This document shows, piece after piece, positions 21,148 through 23,563 of a stretch of 23,563 nucleotides of DNA (position 1 is its first letter; each line of letters opens with the position of its first letter). Location of the stretch: contig JBDTZF010000029.1 in NCBI GenBank assembly GCA_040005265.1, positions 1 through 23,563 on the forward strand, written 5' to 3'. The translations under genes were made by a program, and so were the position numbers. The notes beneath the pieces were generated by a model. That model ran no database searches, was not told the DNA's origin, and was given only the letters and a program-made list of their open reading frames with translations. The stretch comes from JBDTZF01 sp040005265 (GTDB taxonomy: Bacteria; Verrucomicrobiota; Verrucomicrobiia; Chthoniobacterales; UBA10450).

Positions 21148-21232
21148 GTAGCGGGCGATTCGCCTGCTCTGCCGGTAGCCGCGCCCTGTTGACGGCGAGC
21201 CGTTGCGTCGTAGAGATAGAGCGATTCGCTAC
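21148..21232. repeat. GC-rich palindromic repeat in the kinase leader
   Basis: The 85-bp stretch opens with GTAGCG and closes with CGCTAC. GCGATTCGC occurs near both ends (21155-21163 and 21221-21229) in the same orientation. A small hairpin, ACGGC-GA-GCCGT, lies about two-thirds along. The pattern resembles a decayed REP or MITE-like unit between the TIGR04073 gene and the kinase gene and contains no credible ORF. It could also be part of the kinase leader. Confidence 0.4.
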
Positions 21233-21243
21233 CAAGCAGGGTG

Positions 21244-23289
21244 ATGCATTTGCGACGTTTTCCAACGCTACCCGCTATCAGCATCCTCGCGCTGGTTTAT
21301 TTCTTCGCGGGCAAGCTCAGCCTTCAACTGGCCTTTCTCCACGCGAGCGCGTCGCCGGTCTGGCCGCCTACTGGAATCGCCCTCGCCGCTTTGCTGCTGC
21401 TCGGTTACCGCGTGTGGCCGGCAATTTTTTTAGGCGCGGTCTTGGTTAACGCCACCACGGCCGGCAACATCGCCACATCTCTCGGCATCGCCACCGGCAA
21501 TACACTCGAAGCCTTGTGCGCCGCATGGCTTATCAATCGATTTGCCAATGGGGCACGCGCGTTCGATCGGCCACAGGACGTTTTTAAATTCGCGCTTGCT
21601 GTGATGGCGAGCACGTTGCTCGCCCCTTCGTTCGGCGTAACCAGTCTTGAGCTCGGACACTTTGCCCAATGGGCGAATTACGGTCCAATCTGGCTGACCT
21701 GGTGGCTGGGAGATGCAACCGGGGCACTCGTCATCGCTCCGCTCATTCTTCTTTGGAGTACCGCAACAACAAGGCACTGGAATCGCCGGGACGCCATCGA
21801 GGTCGGCATCCTGGTGTTCCTTTTGTTTCTCCTGGCCGAAACCGTGTTTGGCGGATGGGTCTCCGTGTCAGCTGGAAACTATCCAATTTCCTTCGTCTGT
21901 GGCCCGATCGTTATTTGGACCGCCTTCCGTTTTACTCAGCGTGAAACCGGGACCGGCCTTTTTATTCTTTCAGCCATTGCAATCTGGGGCACGCTTCGCG
22001 GCTTCGGCCCGTTCATCATGCAGACGGAAAACCAATCGCTCCTTACTCTGCAGGTATGGACAGCGGTGCTGACCATCACGGCCATGGCGTTGTCCGCGGG
22101 AATGGTGGAGCGCAGACGCATTGAGACCGAGCTTCAAGAGCAAAAGGCGGCCGTGGAAGCGGCCAATCGCACGAAGGATAATTTCCTGGCCATGCTTTCG
22201 CACGAATTACGGACACCGCTCACGCCGGTGATTACTGCATTGGATACATTGCAATCCGAACTCGTTACCGCAGAGGAATCCAAGTCCGCGCTAGCCATGA
22301 TCCGGCGCAACGTCGAGTTGGAAAGCCAGTTGATCGACGACTTGCTCGACCTCACTCGAATCGCGAAGGACAAGTTACGGCTCAAATTTGATTCAATCGA
22401 CGCGCATCGCGCACTTTCCAACGTCGTTGAAATGTGCCGCACCGAAGCAGACGCAAAAAACCTCAACGTGCATCTCAACTTAAGAGCGGGCGCTCATCAC
22501 GTGTCGGCCGATGCGGCAAAATTCCAGCAAATCGTTTGGAATCTTCTAAAGAACGCGATCAAGTTTACACCCCAAAATGGCGAGATCTCCATCTCATCGG
22601 CCAATCCCGCTCCCCAGATAGTAAACATTACCGTGCGCGACAGCGGCGTTGGAATGGAGCCGGACTTAATGGAGCGGATGTTCGATCCGTTTGAGCAGGG
22701 CAACCGTTCGGTCGAACGCGGCTTTGGCGGCCTGGGGCTCGGACTGGCGATTTCAAAATCGCTCGCCCAGGCTCATGGAGGCGCGCTGAGCGCAGGAAGC
22801 GAAGGGCGCGACCTGGGATCGACCTTTACCTTGTCGATGCAAACGATCGCGCCGCCTAAAATAACAAACGTAGACGACCGTGAAACCTCGCGCGTTTCGC
22901 GGCGCTCATTTCGCATCCTTTTGGTCGACGATCATCAGGACACTTGTGATGCGTTAGAGCGGCTGCTCATTCGGCGCGGCCATTTTGTGGCGGCGGCCCA
23001 TACCGTCCGGGCCGCCATGGAGACCGCTGTGCGAAATCAATTCGACCTGCTTATCAGTGATGTTTCCCTGCCGGATGGAACCGGAATGGGACTGCTAATG
23101 CATCTGCGGGCGATGTCCGCGATGCCGGGAATTGCTATCAGCGGTTTCGGCAACAACGGCGACATAGAAAGAAGTTTGCAGGCTGGTTTTTCGGATCATC
23201 TGGTCAAGCCGGTAAATCTCGAAACGCTCGAAGCGGCGATGGAGCGAGCAGTCCCGGCAACGGCAGCGCCCGCGAATCAAGCGAGCTAA
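21244..23289 (+). CDS. MASE1 hybrid sensor histidine kinase/response regulator
   Basis: Residue numbers count from the ATG at 21244 (a GTG at 21241 directly precedes it). Residues 1-290 form a MASE1-type sensor of eight or so membrane helices, with SPVWPPTGIALAALLLLGY and WLTWWLGDATGALVIAPLIL, both typical. HisKA carries the phosphorylated histidine H320 in MLSHELRTPLTPV. The ATPase domain has the N box (FQQIVWNLLKNAIKFTPQNG), DSGVGMEPDLMERMFDPFEQ and GGLGLGLAISKSLA. A C-terminal receiver has the acidic pair D562-D563, phosphoacceptor D606 (LLISDVSLPDG) and K655 (LVKPVN). All catalytic residues are present. Membrane signal is unknown. No separate HPt or output gene is adjacent, and the receiver is on the same chain, so a phosphorelay to an unlinked partner or an internal phosphate sink is likely. 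Confidence 0.95.
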   Translation: MHLRRFPTLPAISILALVYFFAGKLSLQLAFLHASASPVWPPTGIALAALLLLGYRVWPAIFLGAVLVNATTAGNIATSLGIATGNTLEALCAAWLINRFANGARAFDRPQDVFKFALAVMASTLLAPSFGVTSLELGHFAQWANYGPIWLTWWLGDATGALVIAPLILLWSTATTRHWNRRDAIEVGILVFLLFLLAETVFGGWVSVSAGNYPISFVCGPIVIWTAFRFTQRETGTGLFILSAIAIWGTLRGFGPFIMQTENQSLLTLQVWTAVLTITAMALSAGMVERRRIETELQEQKAAVEAANRTKDNFLAMLSHELRTPLTPVITALDTLQSELVTAEESKSALAMIRRNVELESQLIDDLLDLTRIAKDKLRLKFDSIDAHRALSNVVEMCRTEADAKNLNVHLNLRAGAHHVSADAAKFQQIVWNLLKNAIKFTPQNGEISISSANPAPQIVNITVRDSGVGMEPDLMERMFDPFEQGNRSVERGFGGLGLGLAISKSLAQAHGGALSAGSEGRDLGSTFTLSMQTIAPPKITNVDDRETSRVSRRSFRILLVDDHQDTCDALERLLIRRGHFVAAAHTVRAAMETAVRNQFDLLISDVSLPDGTGMGLLMHLRAMSAMPGIAISGFGNNGDIERSLQAGFSDHLVKPVNLETLEAAMERAVPATAAPANQAS

Positions 23290-23333
23290 CGAAATTTGAT
23301 TTCGCCCAAGCCGGTTCGGTGGCAGGGTGTGGG

Positions 23334-23489
23334 ATGCCGAAATCAAAATCCCAGACGAAGAAGCAGCCTAAAAGAGAAGAGCGCGATTTCGGAAAGAACC
23401 CCTTTTCGGGCTTTCAAAAGACGCCAGGAATGAAGCCGAACGTGCGTCCAACCGGGCAGCGCCATTCCCGCTCCAGCCACGGTCGCTAG
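23334..23489 (+). CDS. Small basic protein, 51 residues, hypothetical
   Basis: An ATG at 23334 opens a frame of 51 residues ending at a TAG at 23487-23489. The product is very basic (MPKSKSQTKKQPKREERDFG, then NPFSGFQKTPGMKPNVR, ending HSRSSHGR) with no hydrophobic region. I do not recognise it. Its composition suggests a nucleic-acid-binding or ribosome-associated protein. There is no strong ribosome-binding site. It lies between the kinase gene (44 bases before) and the methyltransferase-like gene start (21 bases after), both in the same direction, which fits a real small gene, but a chance ORF cannot be excluded. Confidence 0.45.
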   Translation: MPKSKSQTKKQPKREERDFGKNPFSGFQKTPGMKPNVRPTGQRHSRSSHGR

Positions 23490-23510
23490 TTCCCCAGTCC
23501 CCCTCCAGTC

Positions 23511-23563
23511 TTGCGCATCGTCGACCTGAAAATCGAAGACATCGCTTTCGGTGGAAAGGGTGT
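23511..23563 (+). CDS. TRAM-domain RNA methyltransferase-like protein (5' end only)
   Basis: Only the first 17-18 codons are present, running off the window edge. From a TTG at 23511 the product begins MRIVDLKIEDIAFGGKGV, the typical opening strand of a TRAM domain such as that at the N-terminus of the TrmA/RlmD class of uridine-C5 RNA methyltransferases (EIEDLAFGGKGV is characteristic). The catalytic part lies outside, so the exact enzyme is open. The TTG start has no clear ribosome site. Confidence 0.55.
   Translation, partial: MRIVDLKIEDIAFGGKG

Noticed and set aside
1..23563. A defence island, secondary-metabolite cluster or prophage
   Set aside because: No nuclease/toxin-antitoxin pair, polyketide/peptide synthase, integrase or phage structural gene was seen; the content is mostly housekeeping and envelope genes with small repeats.

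Overview
The window most likely comes from a Verrucomicrobiota-type soil or freshwater bacterium, near Chthoniobacterales. This rests on gene content, not on a marker gene. The supporting signs are a GreA-like protein with a very large N-terminal extension, a TIGR04073-type (exosortase-associated) small secreted protein, a degenerate GxxExxY gene framed by 'aaccacgaat' inverted repeats, several families of GC-rich palindromic repeats, and outer-membrane/secreted proteins that imply a Gram-negative envelope. No rRNA, tRNA, CRISPR array, prophage or transposase gene was seen.

Region 1 (1-5951) begins with the tail of a FabG-like reductase and a secreted proline-rich protein of unknown role. A molybdenum-enzyme block follows: an FdhF/YdeP-type molybdopterin oxidoreductase, FdhD (opposite strand; sulfurates the cofactor of formate-dehydrogenase-type enzymes), a MOSC-domain protein, and a MobA-like cofactor nucleotidyltransferase. 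MobA is fused in frame to a PGPGW-type membrane segment, an arrangement I do not recognise as standard. The four genes plausibly make and load the cofactor of one enzyme.

Region 2 (5993-9505) has a LOG-family hydrolase, lysyl-tRNA synthetase (opposite strand) and an ACT-domain protein. It is rich in repeats. A 149-bp MITE-like element with perfect 27-bp terminal inverted repeats supplies the LOG stop codon. A 55-bp palindrome-ended element lies inside the lysS coding sequence in frame. A decayed GxxExxY gene sits between inverted 'aaccacgaat' repeats.

Region 3 (9568-14780) is a tightly packed five-gene run: a TPR-like membrane-anchored protein, a degenerate receiver plus DUF4388/PATAN protein, a secreted protein, a zinc amidase with a lysine-rich tail, and a bifunctional NAD(P)HX epimerase/dehydratase. 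Gaps are -1, 29, 1 and 0 bases. It looks like a cell-envelope/housekeeping operon.

Region 4 (14836-23563) holds a small EamA transporter, an M50 site-2-type protease, an outer-membrane beta-barrel protein, an SCP2-domain protein and the long GreA-like factor (both opposite strand), a TerC-family transporter, the TIGR04073 protein, a MASE1 hybrid histidine kinase, a 51-residue basic ORF, and the start of a TRAM-domain RNA methyltransferase-like gene. A 47-bp solo copy of the 'aaccacgaat' inverted repeat lies between the beta-barrel and SCP2 genes. The only stretch over 300 bases without an intact gene is 9169-9567, which holds the GxxExxY remnant.
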